From an uncultured Aeromonadaceae bacterium (GTDB lineage: Bacteria > Pseudomonadota > Gammaproteobacteria > Enterobacterales > Aeromonadaceae), in assembly GCA_945957385.1 (NCBI GenBank), contig CAMFKP010000027.1, positions 1 through 49,478 of the forward strand: a DNA stretch of 49,478 bases, written 5' to 3'. Both the position numbers and the translations under genes were made by a program. Below are positions 16,134 through 24,526 of this stretch, piece by piece (position 1 is the first letter of the stretch; every line of letters starts with the position of its first letter). The notes beneath the pieces were generated by a model. The model worked only from the letters and a program-made list of their open reading frames with translations. It was not told where the DNA came from and searched no databases.

Positions 16134-16724
16134 ATGAAGCACCTTGCCAGTAGAGACAGCGATGAATGGCTGTCTTGGCCTCTTATTAACATAAGAAAGA
16201 GGCACGAACTCAGAAGCGGGAAAAAGGCTCAGAAGGCCGAATACAGGCTGTTTTGCGTCGATCTTGGCGACTCATTGAGCAAGTGCGACAACGAGGGAAT
16301 ATCTGACTTCCTGCGCAGCGGAGAGTCTGTATGCATCAAATGGTACTCCGATCAGTTCTTGGTAATAGAACTTCTATGCCCAATCAGTGACGCAAGTAGA
16401 CGCTTCTTAAAGGAACGTGGCCATGACTGTGAGCAGTTGGTCGCGCAGGACATATACCTGTTACCCAACAATGAGCACGCGGCAGGCATGCGCTTCAATG
16501 CGCTTGTCGTAACCGACTGCATTGCAACATTGGATAAAGGTGGTGCAAGCATTAGGCTCACAAACGACCTTATGCTACCTATCTTTGAATGCAGCCTTCA
16601 CTTCGAGTCGCCATTCATAAGCAATGAATCCTGTCGTCAAAACAGGGATCTGGTTATTGAGTGGCTGATCAACAAGATCGAATTGACAGCACACAGGGTT
16701 AAAGACCGGGCGAAAGTTCACTAA
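16134..16724 (+). CDS. Hypothetical protein
   Basis: A 196-aa protein with no family that I recognise. The basic N-terminus (INIRKRHELRSGKKAQKAEYR) is followed by alternating beta and helical segments (RLFCVDLGDSLSK, QFLVIELLCPISDASRRFLKERGHDCEQL). No signal peptide or membrane helix. GTGAG precedes the ATG. Its last 26 bases overlap the convergent HD-protein gene. Confidence 0.55.
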   Translation: MKHLASRDSDEWLSWPLINIRKRHELRSGKKAQKAEYRLFCVDLGDSLSKCDNEGISDFLRSGESVCIKWYSDQFLVIELLCPISDASRRFLKERGHDCEQLVAQDIYLLPNNEHAAGMRFNALVVTDCIATLDKGGASIRLTNDLMLPIFECSLHFESPFISNESCRQNRDLVIEWLINKIELTAHRVKDRAKVH

Positions 16725-17937
16725 TTCTCAACTCCTTGGTTTGTTCGTGTGACCGGACAACGGGGTTAAAGAACTTGGCTTGGTGGTCACTGGAAATCCG
16801 CTCAAACATTTGCCGACATACAGTACCGCATTGCTGCATTAACAAACACAGCCTGGATGTTTGGGAATCGTTGCCATCAAAATGCTGAGGCTGCTTTCGG
16901 CCCATGAAAAGTGCGTTTGAATCATTTGGATTAATGCCGTTGATGAGCATGGCATTGTGCAAGGCCGCGTGGTACTCGGAAAGATTGTTGATAATCTCAT
17001 CCGATGGTGAGCGGGCGAAGATTTTTGCGATGGTTTGATGAACCTGGTCATAGCCCTGTTGGGTTGATGCATGGCCATTATCAATCAGTGTAGTTGCAAC
17101 CTTAACCTCTGCAATAGATTCAAAGCGGTACTGCTGCACGCGACTATAGATTGTGTCGAATGCCGACATGAATTCTTTGAATGCTTCTTCATGACTGAGA
17201 GCACGGATCTTTAACGGCAGAGGATCAATACCATCAATGATGTGCCAGTGCTCATTTGAATTTGGCTTGAGATCGCGCTTCTCTGTAGCAAGCAACTCTA
17301 GGTCTGCACGCTTGATTAATGTGTAATCAACGTGTGCCAAACCCAAATTGTTGGTGATAAATTCGTCGATCTTGTTCTCAATCGCCTTGAACTGTGGGAT
17401 TAGCGCTTTGAGCGGCGATACCAGGTCGCCAGTAAACCCCTCAGACATATCATGGCATAGGGCTTTAAGCGCAATTTCGGGGTCGTCAGTCAGTTCACAG
17501 ACTCGCTGGTAAACATAGAGGCTATGCTCTGCCACGCTGTAAAACCGAGTGGTCTGACCATTGAATCGCGCTGTCCTTGATAAACCGATGGCGATATCTT
17601 CATATGGTACGTCAGGGCAACTTTTACCAAGCAAAGGGTAATAGGCAGAACCTGAGAGCATTGATATGAATATATGTTCAGGGTTGTCGGACGGTATTGG
17701 CTTGGCCAGTAGTTCTTCGGCTTCGTTCAAATATGCAAAGTCATTTGCATGCGTTTGGTTAAGGTCTACAGAGGCATAGTCACCGCGCTTGAGGGTAATG
17801 GTGCAGTTGAATTGCCTCGAAAGCTCGATAGCGTTATGTATCTCGACAACGGGATCAAAGGTCTTACCAGAAGGTAGATCTTCTAGATTTATCACTATTG
17901 TGGCGTTTGGAGGCAAGGTTGGTAGCGCGGATTTCAT
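16699..17937 (-). CDS. HD-domain phosphohydrolase (YfbR-like)
   Basis: A 412-aa protein with a central HD domain (about residues 120-270). The signatures are SRTARFNGQT, FYSVAEHSLYV supplying a metal His, and CHDMSEGFTGDL supplying the His-Asp pair, much as in YfbR-type 5'-deoxynucleotidases. Likely substrate is a nucleoside monophosphate, although the C-terminal extension (about 270-412) is not part of that family. The ATG at 17937 is preferred to GTG 17946 because GTGAG precedes it at usable distance. A perfect DnaA box (TGTGGATAA, 17953-17961) lies in the upstream region. Role on the plasmid unknown; dNTP-pool control is plausible. Confidence 0.72.
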   Translation of the reverse strand: MKSALPTLPPNATIVINLEDLPSGKTFDPVVEIHNAIELSRQFNCTITLKRGDYASVDLNQTHANDFAYLNEAEELLAKPIPSDNPEHIFISMLSGSAYYPLLGKSCPDVPYEDIAIGLSRTARFNGQTTRFYSVAEHSLYVYQRVCELTDDPEIALKALCHDMSEGFTGDLVSPLKALIPQFKAIENKIDEFITNNLGLAHVDYTLIKRADLELLATEKRDLKPNSNEHWHIIDGIDPLPLKIRALSHEEAFKEFMSAFDTIYSRVQQYRFESIAEVKVATTLIDNGHASTQQGYDQVHQTIAKIFARSPSDEIINNLSEYHAALHNAMLINGINPNDSNALFMGRKQPQHFDGNDSQTSRLCLLMQQCGTVCRQMFERISSDHQAKFFNPVVRSHEQTKELRISELSPGL

Positions 17938-18115
17938 AATACTCACATTATCTGTGGATAAGTCACTTATGGCATTCTTGGAAGCCTCGAATTTCTTGGC
18001 TTGGATTGGTGGTGCTTATTTTTTAAGCAGCGCCTCGTTACCCATTTGCAAAGTAATTATCACGCCGAAAATAAGATCAAAGTGCATAGATTCATCGCAT
18101 TAGGCGTAGAAATAC

Positions 18116-18143
18116 AAAAAAAAAGGCCCGTGACGGGCCTTTT
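18116..18143 (-). terminator. Terminator of the 18472 gene
   Basis: On the minus strand GGCCCGTCACGGGCC is followed by at least eight Ts, directly downstream of the small membrane-protein gene. Confidence 0.9.
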
Positions 18144-18160
18144 GCATATATGCGTTTTTG

Positions 18161-18472
18161 CTATTTGTTCTTGCGGGTGTAATGGACAAGCAAATCCATT
18201 TTGTTCCTGACGTTAAGAACCGGAGCTACGATTGGAGTCACAAACCCTGCGCAATACGCAATTATCGCTACCGCAAGTATTCTGAGCTCGGGGATCTGTT
18301 TGATGGTATAGAAAGCAAAGAACGATGCAATGCAAACCAGTGCAATGATCCACTTAAGAATGGATATTTTTGGAAGCATCACGTCGCCGGCTGATATGGT
18401 CTCACCAGATTTATAGGTCTTGTCACCTAAATCTAGCTTAGGTTCGCCACTATCGTTACTGGTCTGTGTCAT
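18161..18472 (-). CDS. Small two-helix membrane protein
   Basis: A 103-aa protein starting MTQTSNDSGEPKLDLGDKTY, with membrane helices at about 40-58 and 64-82 and a basic tail ending HYTRKNK. It resembles many small inner-membrane proteins without a named function. It is an isolated leftward gene with its own terminator, next to the partition locus. Confidence 0.55.
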   Translation of the reverse strand: MTQTSNDSGEPKLDLGDKTYKSGETISAGDVMLPKISILKWIIALVCIASFFAFYTIKQIPELRILAVAIIAYCAGFVTPIVAPVLNVRNKMDLLVHYTRKNK

Positions 18473-18580
18473 GTGTATGCGCCTCATTTAGTTTACGTTA
18501 CTAAGATAGATCAAATTTGAAAGTAGAAGATGATTTTCGCTAATGCTTGCTATGCCAATAGGGCCGAGTTTCTGACTGCA

Positions 18581-18597
18581 TGTTTCAAGCTGAAACA
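18581..18597. repeat. parS-like palindrome 1
   Basis: TGTTTCA-AGC-TGAAACA lies downstream of parB and matches the arms of four other copies around the parAB genes. Confidence 0.7.
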
Positions 18598-18609
18598 AAT
18601 ACTAGGCGC

Positions 18610-18760
18610 AGGGTTTTATCGTTTTTCGTGCGCTTTGCGTTCGCGTGACGCACGCTTATCGTTTGTTAGATATTCTAAACCGGCTGCCTGCTGAGTTTCT
18701 TGCTTATGTTTTTGCGATTGTCGCACGCTTTGCTTTCGTTTTACGTGCGCAAACCTTTGG
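18610..18760. repeat. Repeated TTCGC / ACGCTT motif cluster, parB side
   Basis: Short motifs of the type GCGTTCGC, ACGCTTAT, ACGCTTTGC and TACGTGCGC recur about every 10-20 bases between the two parS-like sites downstream of parB. A related cluster lies beyond parA (20896-21045), so the parAB genes are bracketed by them. No coding frame is convincing here. Confidence 0.5.
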
Positions 18761-18790
18761 TCATTTCTTTCTTCTATCGGTATAGCGAGA

Positions 18791-18807
18791 TGTTTCAGCC
18801 TGAAACT
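18791..18807. repeat. parS-like palindrome 2
   Basis: GTTTCA-GCC-TGAAAC sits about 20 bases beyond the end of parB. Confidence 0.7.
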
Positions 18808-18824
18808 TCTCGCAATCCCAAATT

Positions 18825-19856
18825 TTATAGAAATGATTTAATGAGGCTTTCAACCATCTGGATCTGTTCATCGGTGAGTTTGCGATTAATCTTAATCGCA
18901 TCGCCACGCGCCCTTCTGCTGATCTGCCAGTCTTCGCCTTTACGCAAAATAATATCTGGCCCGCGCACACGGGCAGCAGGCGGCCTGGCCATGTTGCCGT
19001 TTAAGTTATCAGGTTGGTTTGTACCGGTTGGATCTTGTTTGTTTATTTGTTCACCATGCTGCGGAATTGAGCTGCCCGTTCTAAATGCCATGAGATAACC
19101 ATAAAAATCATACTTCGATTTTTTCAGGGTGTTTTCATCATCCTGCTGTTCATCTGGGGCGACATGCGCATGTTCATTGGCCAGTGCATCACGTATCGAA
19201 TTGCAGAACTGTTGTTTTTCATCTGGCGTGAACGAGGTGAAAATCCGTAGGGCATCGGAAATCTTAAGCAATGGAAGCTCAAAACGCCCTCCCAGCAAGG
19301 CCTTTTCTATATAGGGATCGGCTTCCATTAGCTTAGCGATTGCTGTGTAGCGCGAGAGTTGGGCCTTTGAGATCCCTGTCTTGCGATGTATTTCAGCGTC
19401 TGAACAGTCCTGCTCGGACTTAATTTTCTGTATCGAGCGACTAATCTCGCCACACGTTAGATCAAGACGCTGAACATTCTCAATTAGAGCTGCAAATGGG
19501 ATGTCGCTTATCGGGGTGTTTTTGATGATAACGAGGATCTGATCATTTCCCAAAGACATCCAGGCTCGCAGACGACGCTCACCACTGATAAGTTCGTACT
19601 TGCCATTGGGTAGCTGAATAACGGTTGGGGGCTGAAGTATTCCATTGGGATCGGCTTTTATCTGCTCAATTAACTGGGGCAATTCAGCAAGAAGTGATTC
19701 TTCTGACCTTGGTTGGTAGCGTGAGGGTTGGATGTCCGAACAATTAACCAAAGTCAGCTCTGTGTGCTTCATGCCTGTTACTGGCCGATCCTCTGTGAGC
19801 AGACGCATAGCCTTCGCAACCGCAGGAGATGGTTGACGGTGCTGTGAAGTGCTCAT
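18825..19856 (-). CDS. parB: ParB-family centromere-binding protein
   Basis: A 343-aa ParB/Spo0J-type protein. The N-terminal ParB domain has GERRLRA (92-98), the CTP-binding motif, and ENVQRLDL (about 128-136). A helix-turn-helix follows (about 155-180, DAEIHRKTGISKAQLSRY), then a linker and a basic C-terminus for dimerisation. It should bind the GTTTCA-N3-TGAAAC sites on both sides of this cassette and load partition complexes moved by the adjacent ParA. It begins two bases after the parA stop. Gene order parA-parB, the flanking sites and the size all fit plasmid type I partition. Confidence 0.9.
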   Translation of the reverse strand: MSTSQHRQPSPAVAKAMRLLTEDRPVTGMKHTELTLVNCSDIQPSRYQPRSEESLLAELPQLIEQIKADPNGILQPPTVIQLPNGKYELISGERRLRAWMSLGNDQILVIIKNTPISDIPFAALIENVQRLDLTCGEISRSIQKIKSEQDCSDAEIHRKTGISKAQLSRYTAIAKLMEADPYIEKALLGGRFELPLLKISDALRIFTSFTPDEKQQFCNSIRDALANEHAHVAPDEQQDDENTLKKSKYDFYGYLMAFRTGSSIPQHGEQINKQDPTGTNQPDNLNGNMARPPAARVRGPDIILRKGEDWQISRRARGDAIKINRKLTDEQIQMVESLIKSFL

Positions 19857-19858
19857 GA

Positions 19859-20740
19859 TTATTTAAACCCCTTTGTGGTTACTTTATGTTTGAGACCAAG
19901 TTCGCGAGAGATGGAACCACACAGCAAGCTGTACTCAATATTGATGGGCTCTTGTTCAGAGGTGACATCAAAGATTGTTTTTCCTTCTGATGTTGCTACT
20001 TCTACACTCGCAGCTAGTGGGATCTTGTGCTTTAGCAATGGAAGATCGATCTCAAAACTAGATGCTACATCCCTCACATCACGATAGACACGAGTGTGTG
20101 CTTTTCGATTATCCAACCAACCAGAAATAACGCATCCTAAGCATTTTGTCCCTGAATTGACCTTAGACACTGCGCGGATGTGGCTAAGCATTGAGAACAT
20201 GCCATCTAAGGCGTATTTGGAGCCCGACAAAAGAGGGATGATGACGTGGGTTGAGTAGTGTATTGCACCAGTGGTCAATATATCGAGGTTAGGGGGGCAG
20301 TCAAAAATTACAACATCAAAACCTTCTGGGTCATCTGACGTTGATTTGATATTCGCAAGTGCCTTGCCCAGCTCGGCATAGGCCATGAAAGACCTACTCT
20401 GGATTCGTGCTGCCTCACTACTGGTATTGGTATCTGCACCAATCAAGTAGAGGTTTGGCCATGGCGTTTTGGTGATGGCTTTAGCAGTGACTGCAGCTCG
20501 TTCTTCTTCTGATGAAGCGAGTATATGAGTCATTGTTTTAGGTGGTTTTGTGAGTTCATCTGGCATGCGCTGAAGCAGATGGTCCATAGCGTTAGTCTGA
20601 TCGTCTAAATCGACAAGTAGAACGCGATTACCGGCCTGGGCGAGTTTGGCGGCAACATTGATGGCCATTGTTGTTTTGTGAGTCCCACCTTTGTGGGATG
20701 CAATAGCGATTGCTTTGGGGCGGTTGAAATCTTTGGTCAT
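19859..20740 (-). CDS. parA: ParA partition ATPase
   Basis: A 293-aa deviant-Walker ATPase: SHKGGTHKTT (15-24) with the signature lysine, LVDLDDQTN (about 42-50) and VVIFDCPPN (about 150-158). It lacks the N-terminal helix-turn-helix of type Ia ParA proteins, but at 293 aa is longer than a minimal type Ib protein. It uses ATP-dependent nucleoid binding to separate plasmid copies together with ParB. GGAG precedes the ATG. A parS-like site (20761-20775) lies in the leader between promoter and start, so ParB probably autoregulates the operon. Confidence 0.92.
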   Translation of the reverse strand: MTKDFNRPKAIAIASHKGGTHKTTMAINVAAKLAQAGNRVLLVDLDDQTNAMDHLLQRMPDELTKPPKTMTHILASSEEERAAVTAKAITKTPWPNLYLIGADTNTSSEAARIQSRSFMAYAELGKALANIKSTSDDPEGFDVVIFDCPPNLDILTTGAIHYSTHVIIPLLSGSKYALDGMFSMLSHIRAVSKVNSGTKCLGCVISGWLDNRKAHTRVYRDVRDVASSFEIDLPLLKHKIPLAASVEVATSEGKTIFDVTSEQEPINIEYSLLCGSISRELGLKHKVTTKGFK

Positions 20741-20760
20741 ATTGGGCTCCGATTCTACGA

Positions 20761-20775
20761 GTTTCAGGCTGAAAC
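20761..20775. repeat. parS-like palindrome 3 in the parA leader
   Basis: GTTTCA-GGC-TGAAAC lies about 20 bases upstream of the parA start, a position suited to autoregulation. Confidence 0.75.
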
Positions 20776-20859
20776 TCTGAATGTTCCTAAGGTTGATTCT
20801 ATAGGTTAAAAGCTGGAAAGTATAGGTTTTTACGTCTTACGTCACACCCAAGAATAACA

Positions 20860-20874
20860 GTTTCAGGCTGAAAC
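20860..20874. repeat. parS-like palindrome 4
   Basis: An identical copy of site 3, 99 bases further upstream of parA. Confidence 0.75.
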
Positions 20875-20895
20875 TATCACCGACAAAACAGCAGT

Positions 20896-21045
20896 GTTTT
20901 TGCGATATGCGTTCGCTTTTCGCGCACTTTACGTTCGCATATCGTTTAATCATGAGAATAACATCAGTTTATGATGCGATCAGAATGGAGGTTATTACGT
21001 CTTTCGTTCGCTTGTTGTGCGTGTGTCGTACGCTTGTTGCTATCT
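20896..21045. repeat. Repeated TTCGC / ACGCTT motif cluster, parA side
   Basis: ATGCGTTCGC, TTTCGCGCAC, TACGTTCGCATATCG, TTTCGTTCGCTTG and GTACGCTTG recur here as in the parB-side cluster. Short open frames across this stretch are composed of the repeats and are not accepted as genes. The gap 20741-21336 otherwise holds only parS-like sites and the parA and YceI upstream regions. Confidence 0.5.
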
Positions 21046-21116
21046 CATGTGCATGCCGTTTGGGTGTTCAACTATGTGTTAGTCACCCTGCTTAGGACTG
21101 TACGAAATCGAAGGAG

Positions 21117-21131
21117 GTTTCAGCATGAAAC
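21117..21131. repeat. parS-like palindrome 5
   Basis: GTTTCA-GCA-TGAAAC is the outermost copy on the parA side. Confidence 0.65.
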
Positions 21132-21336
21132 TATATGGGCCAGCAGGGAAGGGGCAGGAGCAAGATCTATAAAACAAAACTAGATGCTAAGCATTCCTGA
21201 TTTGTATATTTCGCCAGCAAACTCGATCTTTACGCAGGCTGTTGCGTGCTGTAATTTATGATCGCTCTCGATTATTGAGTGTGTTGTGCGACTGAAGTTC
21301 GGGCTTTAAATCTTTTTAAACGATTAGGATAACGCG

Positions 21337-21918
21337 ATGAAATTTTCTTCTGTTGTATTGGCTTTGTTATTGAGCATTGGAAATATGGCAAACGCCGCCT
21401 GGCAAGTATCAGAGGCAGAGTCGAAGGTATATTTTTCCAGCACCAAAAACGAAACGGTCTTTGAGACACACAGCATTAGTAATGTTAGTGGGAAGTGGGA
21501 AAAAAATGGGAAGCTAACTGTGCTAATGCCCATTTCTAAGGTTGAAACGGGCATTGAGATCCGTAATCAACGATTGAAGGATATCGTGTTCAAGCAAAAT
21601 GAATATCCTTCAGCCATTTTTACAGCGAATGTCACGCCCAAAAAAGTGAAAGAACTGAAGGTTGGTGATTCTATTGAAATGGAAACAGTTGGCGAGCTGA
21701 CATTAGCAGGGAAGAAGCAGAGTCTGCCTATACGATTTTCCGTTCTAAGAAAATCAAAATCTGAACTGGACATCAAAAATATTGGAAATATCAATGTTGA
21801 CGCGGGCAATCTTGGTTTAGGTGAATCGATAGAAAAGCTTAAAGAGATAGCAAAACTTAACGCCATCTCGCTGAATGTTCCTGTTACTTTTGAAATTAAA
21901 CTGGTTGATATGCATTAA
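21337..21918 (+). CDS. YceI-family periplasmic protein
   Basis: A 193-aa protein with a signal peptide (MKFSSVVLALLLSIGNMANA) and YceI features: AAWQVSEAESKVYF opening, EIRNQRLKDIVFKQNEYPSAIF, and VGELTLAGKKQSLPIRF. YceI proteins form a lipocalin-like barrel that binds polyprenoid lipids in the periplasm; their biological role is often unclear. AGGA precedes the ATG. It stands alone between the partition locus and the convergent accessory cluster. The usual family length is about 190, so it appears intact. Confidence 0.85.
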   Translation: MKFSSVVLALLLSIGNMANAAWQVSEAESKVYFSSTKNETVFETHSISNVSGKWEKNGKLTVLMPISKVETGIEIRNQRLKDIVFKQNEYPSAIFTANVTPKKVKELKVGDSIEMETVGELTLAGKKQSLPIRFSVLRKSKSELDIKNIGNINVDAGNLGLGESIEKLKEIAKLNAISLNVPVTFEIKLVDMH

Positions 21919-22009
21919 TCGGTTTTGTGATGCATGCTGGCCTATTGAACAACAGAAACGATTCCGATGTTCAATAGGCTCATATTCTTGATATTATTGG
22001 TTATATTTT

Positions 22010-22372
22010 TTAATCCCAGTTTTTGAAAAAAACATATTCAGAGGCATGAACGTTCATCATTATAATCCGCTCTTGACTAAAGAGAAATGTACCCACACCT
22101 TCAACCCTAAAAACTGGCTCAGCAGTTGCAAGGGTTTTACTCAATAAGCCACGAACTACGCAATATTTATGCTCATCCTTTTGTTGAACTTGAGGAAATT
22201 GACCTCTCACCTCATTGATTGCGATATGACTTTTTGTGGAATTTTGAAAAGCGCCGCACATATCTTTCTCAAATAAAATCGTTGCATCAGAAACATAAAT
22301 AGACCCAGCAATACGATTGGCGATGATGGCAACAAATGCAATGAATGCGACTGTTTTAATGGTTTTAAACAT
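22010..22372 (-). CDS. Hypothetical membrane-anchored or secreted protein
   Basis: A 120-aa protein with one N-terminal hydrophobic helix (about 6-25) acting as signal or anchor, then a small domain with three Cys (MCGAFQ, KYCVV). It follows the zinc-binding protein gene by nine bases and is the last member of the leftward methyltransferase operon. No family recognised. Confidence 0.5.
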   Translation of the reverse strand: MFKTIKTVAFIAFVAIIANRIAGSIYVSDATILFEKDMCGAFQNSTKSHIAINEVRGQFPQVQQKDEHKYCVVRGLLSKTLATAEPVFRVEGVGTFLFSQERIIMMNVHASEYVFFKNWD

Positions 22373-22381
22373 GTTTAAAAT

Positions 22382-22891
22382 CTATTTTTTCATTTGTGAT
22401 GGGATGTGGTTGGTTTTCAGGTTGTTCCTTTTTTCGGCAACCTGAACATGCTGCGTTATACGGCGATTAATCTTTCTCTTCCATTCTGCTTGGGCAGGAC
22501 TGAGCTTGCGCTTGCGTCTAATATCCATCAAAAATTTGAACTCTTTGTCGCCATAGATCAAGCCTTGGTCGTATGCGTATTTGATCAGATCCTCATTGGG
22601 ACTTGCATCAGGATCTTCAATCAAACGACGCAGGCCTGAGAAGATGTTACCAGTATCGATGCCCAAAAAGTTGTTGACACATACATTCCCGACATAGATA
22701 CGGTGATTGGTCTCAATATTTTGGATAAAGCAGAGTTCTTTGATAACTTGACCGCACGGACAATGATCGGTGTGGTCATGAATTTCAACGCTGATCAAAC
22801 GCCATTCGAGTTTTGCCAATCGGAAGTCTTTTGCACGCGACAGAGGGAGCACATAGGCCTTCAATCGCTCTAAATTGTGACTTTCGGCCAT
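22382..22891 (-). CDS. Putative zinc-binding protein
   Basis: A 169-aa protein with a Cys/His cluster at about 43-75: HCPCGQ, ELCFIQN, TNHRIYVGNVCVNNFLG. This arrangement is seen in small phage and plasmid zinc-binding proteins of unknown function. The C-terminal part is basic and helical (RRKRKLSPAQAEWKRKINRRI), which suits nucleic-acid binding. CGGAG precedes the ATG. It lies 14 bases downstream of the methyltransferase gene and so is transcribed from that gene's leader promoter. Confidence 0.6.
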   Translation of the reverse strand: MAESHNLERLKAYVLPLSRAKDFRLAKLEWRLISVEIHDHTDHCPCGQVIKELCFIQNIETNHRIYVGNVCVNNFLGIDTGNIFSGLRRLIEDPDASPNEDLIKYAYDQGLIYGDKEFKFLMDIRRKRKLSPAQAEWKRKINRRITQHVQVAEKRNNLKTNHIPSQMKK

Positions 22892-22905
22892 GTGATGTCT
22901 CCGAG

Positions 22906-24363
22906 TTAGGCTGGTTGTTTTTGCTTGATGATGGTAGCAGTGTGACGACCTACGTGTTGTCCGATATGGTCATGGATTGCACGAACGAGTACGTGGTGCA
23001 TTGGCCAGTCGATAGATTGGCCAATGATTTCGCCGGCAACCTCTTTTGATACAGCATCGAGATTGAAATCGTCTGGGATGCCTTGGAGAAACTTCATAAG
23101 CTCCAGCGATGGGAAACGGTATGTTCCATCGGGCATCGCAATCCAAACACTGTCTTTGGCGCAACGCAATTGGCTTTTAAGCACAGTAGGGGAGATGGTG
23201 CTATCTGGGGTGATTAGACGAGCACGACCACCCTCCAGACCATCCTTGAGCGCCTTGCTATCCGAAACATCACGGCAATCGGCCAAGAAAGGCTGAATAA
23301 GCGACCAAATAGGGCTTTGAGCAGCTTGGACACCGACAGGCATCTGGAAGTCGGGGAAAACGCTTGCCACGAGGTAATAGCGGGTACGGCGAGTGAGGCC
23401 ACCGAAGTCAGGCGCAGCCATTTGGGCATCAGTAACATGATACCCCCAGCGGCGTAGTTTGATTTTTAGCAATTCGCCTTCACTTGAGCAGCCGAACTGG
23501 GTAACGTTTTCGACGCAAACAGTGGCTGGTCTAATTGTTTCGATCATGCGCAGGGCATCATAGACCAGATCGCGTGAAGTGCTCAGATCAGCAATGCTTT
23601 TCTCTTTAAGGCTATTTGCCTTAACGGCAGAAAAATCATCGCACTGGAGGCTGATCATCGCGATAGCGTGATGCTGGCCTGCGCATAGGGTATCCCGCAT
23701 AGCGTGCCAGTCAATGGTTGATATATCCTGATTGACTAGGGCACGAGGGGATACATTCGCCAGCGCATTCAGAGCACCTGTTTCAGTCAAATCTCGGGTT
23801 AAATCTCGCTTTTCGTGGGGGCGGTACTCGATAACGGCGTCAATCTCAAAGCCGGCTCGGGCAAGGCAAAGAGCATCAACACCACCGGTCATAGCGACCA
23901 GGGCAGTTAAACGGTCTGGATTGTCACGTAGTGCCTTGCGGATAGAAAAAGTATGATTCGGCAAGGGGCGAATATTGATGGTGCCATGTTGGATGTAGAC
24001 TTGAACGCGCTCGGTGTAATTAGGAATGCTGGAGGCTAGCAAGGACTGGTTGCTGATCTCGATCTGGGTTTCAAGTGGATTGTTTTTCCGCGTCTTGTAG
24101 GTGCGTGTATAAACTCGCTGACGCCCATTGACGTTATACTGCAAACGCAAACCTTGCTCTTGGCCTAGAGACTCAACGGTATGGCGCATACCGGCCTCAA
24201 ATCCCATGATGGGTAGCCAATTAGACGAAAGGCGAATTTTTCGGGTTTCACCGTGGCGAGCTACGGCCAGCTCTTTCGTGATGATCTCAGGCGCGTTGAA
24301 ATTCAGGGATTTCAAGCCCGCTGGCATCACCATTGGCGTCTGATCAAAAAGTCCAAGCTGCAT
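22906..24363 (-). CDS. C5-cytosine DNA methyltransferase-like protein (copy 1)
   Basis: A 485-aa protein from the ATG at 24363, which has GAGG eight bases upstream (ATG 24369 is the alternative). Residues 40-135 form an N-terminal DNA-binding-like domain, similar in layout to that of the second methyltransferase at 32041-33483. The C5 methyltransferase core follows: motif I MTGGVDALCLARAGF (158-172), motif IV LQCDDFS (239-245), ENV (285-287), QxRxR-like TRRTR (324-328) and motif X GQSIDWPMHHVL near the end. Motif IV lacks the usual proline before the catalytic Cys (LQC, not PPC), so activity is uncertain. Plasmid orphan methyltransferases often protect incoming DNA from restriction. Expressed from the leader promoter at 24364-24440. 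Confidence 0.82.
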   Translation of the reverse strand: MQLGLFDQTPMVMPAGLKSLNFNAPEIITKELAVARHGETRKIRLSSNWLPIMGFEAGMRHTVESLGQEQGLRLQYNVNGRQRVYTRTYKTRKNNPLETQIEISNQSLLASSIPNYTERVQVYIQHGTINIRPLPNHTFSIRKALRDNPDRLTALVAMTGGVDALCLARAGFEIDAVIEYRPHEKRDLTRDLTETGALNALANVSPRALVNQDISTIDWHAMRDTLCAGQHHAIAMISLQCDDFSAVKANSLKEKSIADLSTSRDLVYDALRMIETIRPATVCVENVTQFGCSSEGELLKIKLRRWGYHVTDAQMAAPDFGGLTRRTRYYLVASVFPDFQMPVGVQAAQSPIWSLIQPFLADCRDVSDSKALKDGLEGGRARLITPDSTISPTVLKSQLRCAKDSVWIAMPDGTYRFPSLELMKFLQGIPDDFNLDAVSKEVAGEIIGQSIDWPMHHVLVRAIHDHIGQHVGRHTATIIKQKQPA

Positions 24364-24440
24364 TTTCATCACCTCACATGCCCTGCGATGTACACGGGCT
24401 TCATGTGTTATATATTAGCCTTTATTTTCGGTGCTGTCAA
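24364..24440 (-). promoter_or_regulatory. Leader element (copy 1 methyltransferase)
   Basis: -35 TTGACA (24435-24440), 17-bp spacer, -10 TAATAT (24412-24417). The hairpin lies at 24380-24399, with GCCC/GGGC base stem and GTG/CGC inner stem with a bulged A. GAGG near 24372 is the ribosome-binding site. Confidence 0.85.
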
Positions 24441-24465
24441 TGCATCCAGAACTGTCTCTATAAAT

Positions 24466-24498
24466 AAAAACAGCACCAGCATTAACAACACTGGTGCC
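24466..24498 (-). terminator. Terminator of the 25165 gene
   Basis: On the minus strand GCACCAGT...GCTGGTGC is followed by TGTTTTTATTT. Confidence 0.85.
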
Positions 24499-24526
24499 GT
24501 CCATTTATTTCTTGGTTTAGTAAATA

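Noticed and set aside
20907-21183. Two short plus-strand frames upstream of YceI
   Set aside because: Composed of the TTCGC/ACGCTT repeats and a parS-like site; Cys/Arg-rich and without a ribosome-binding site.
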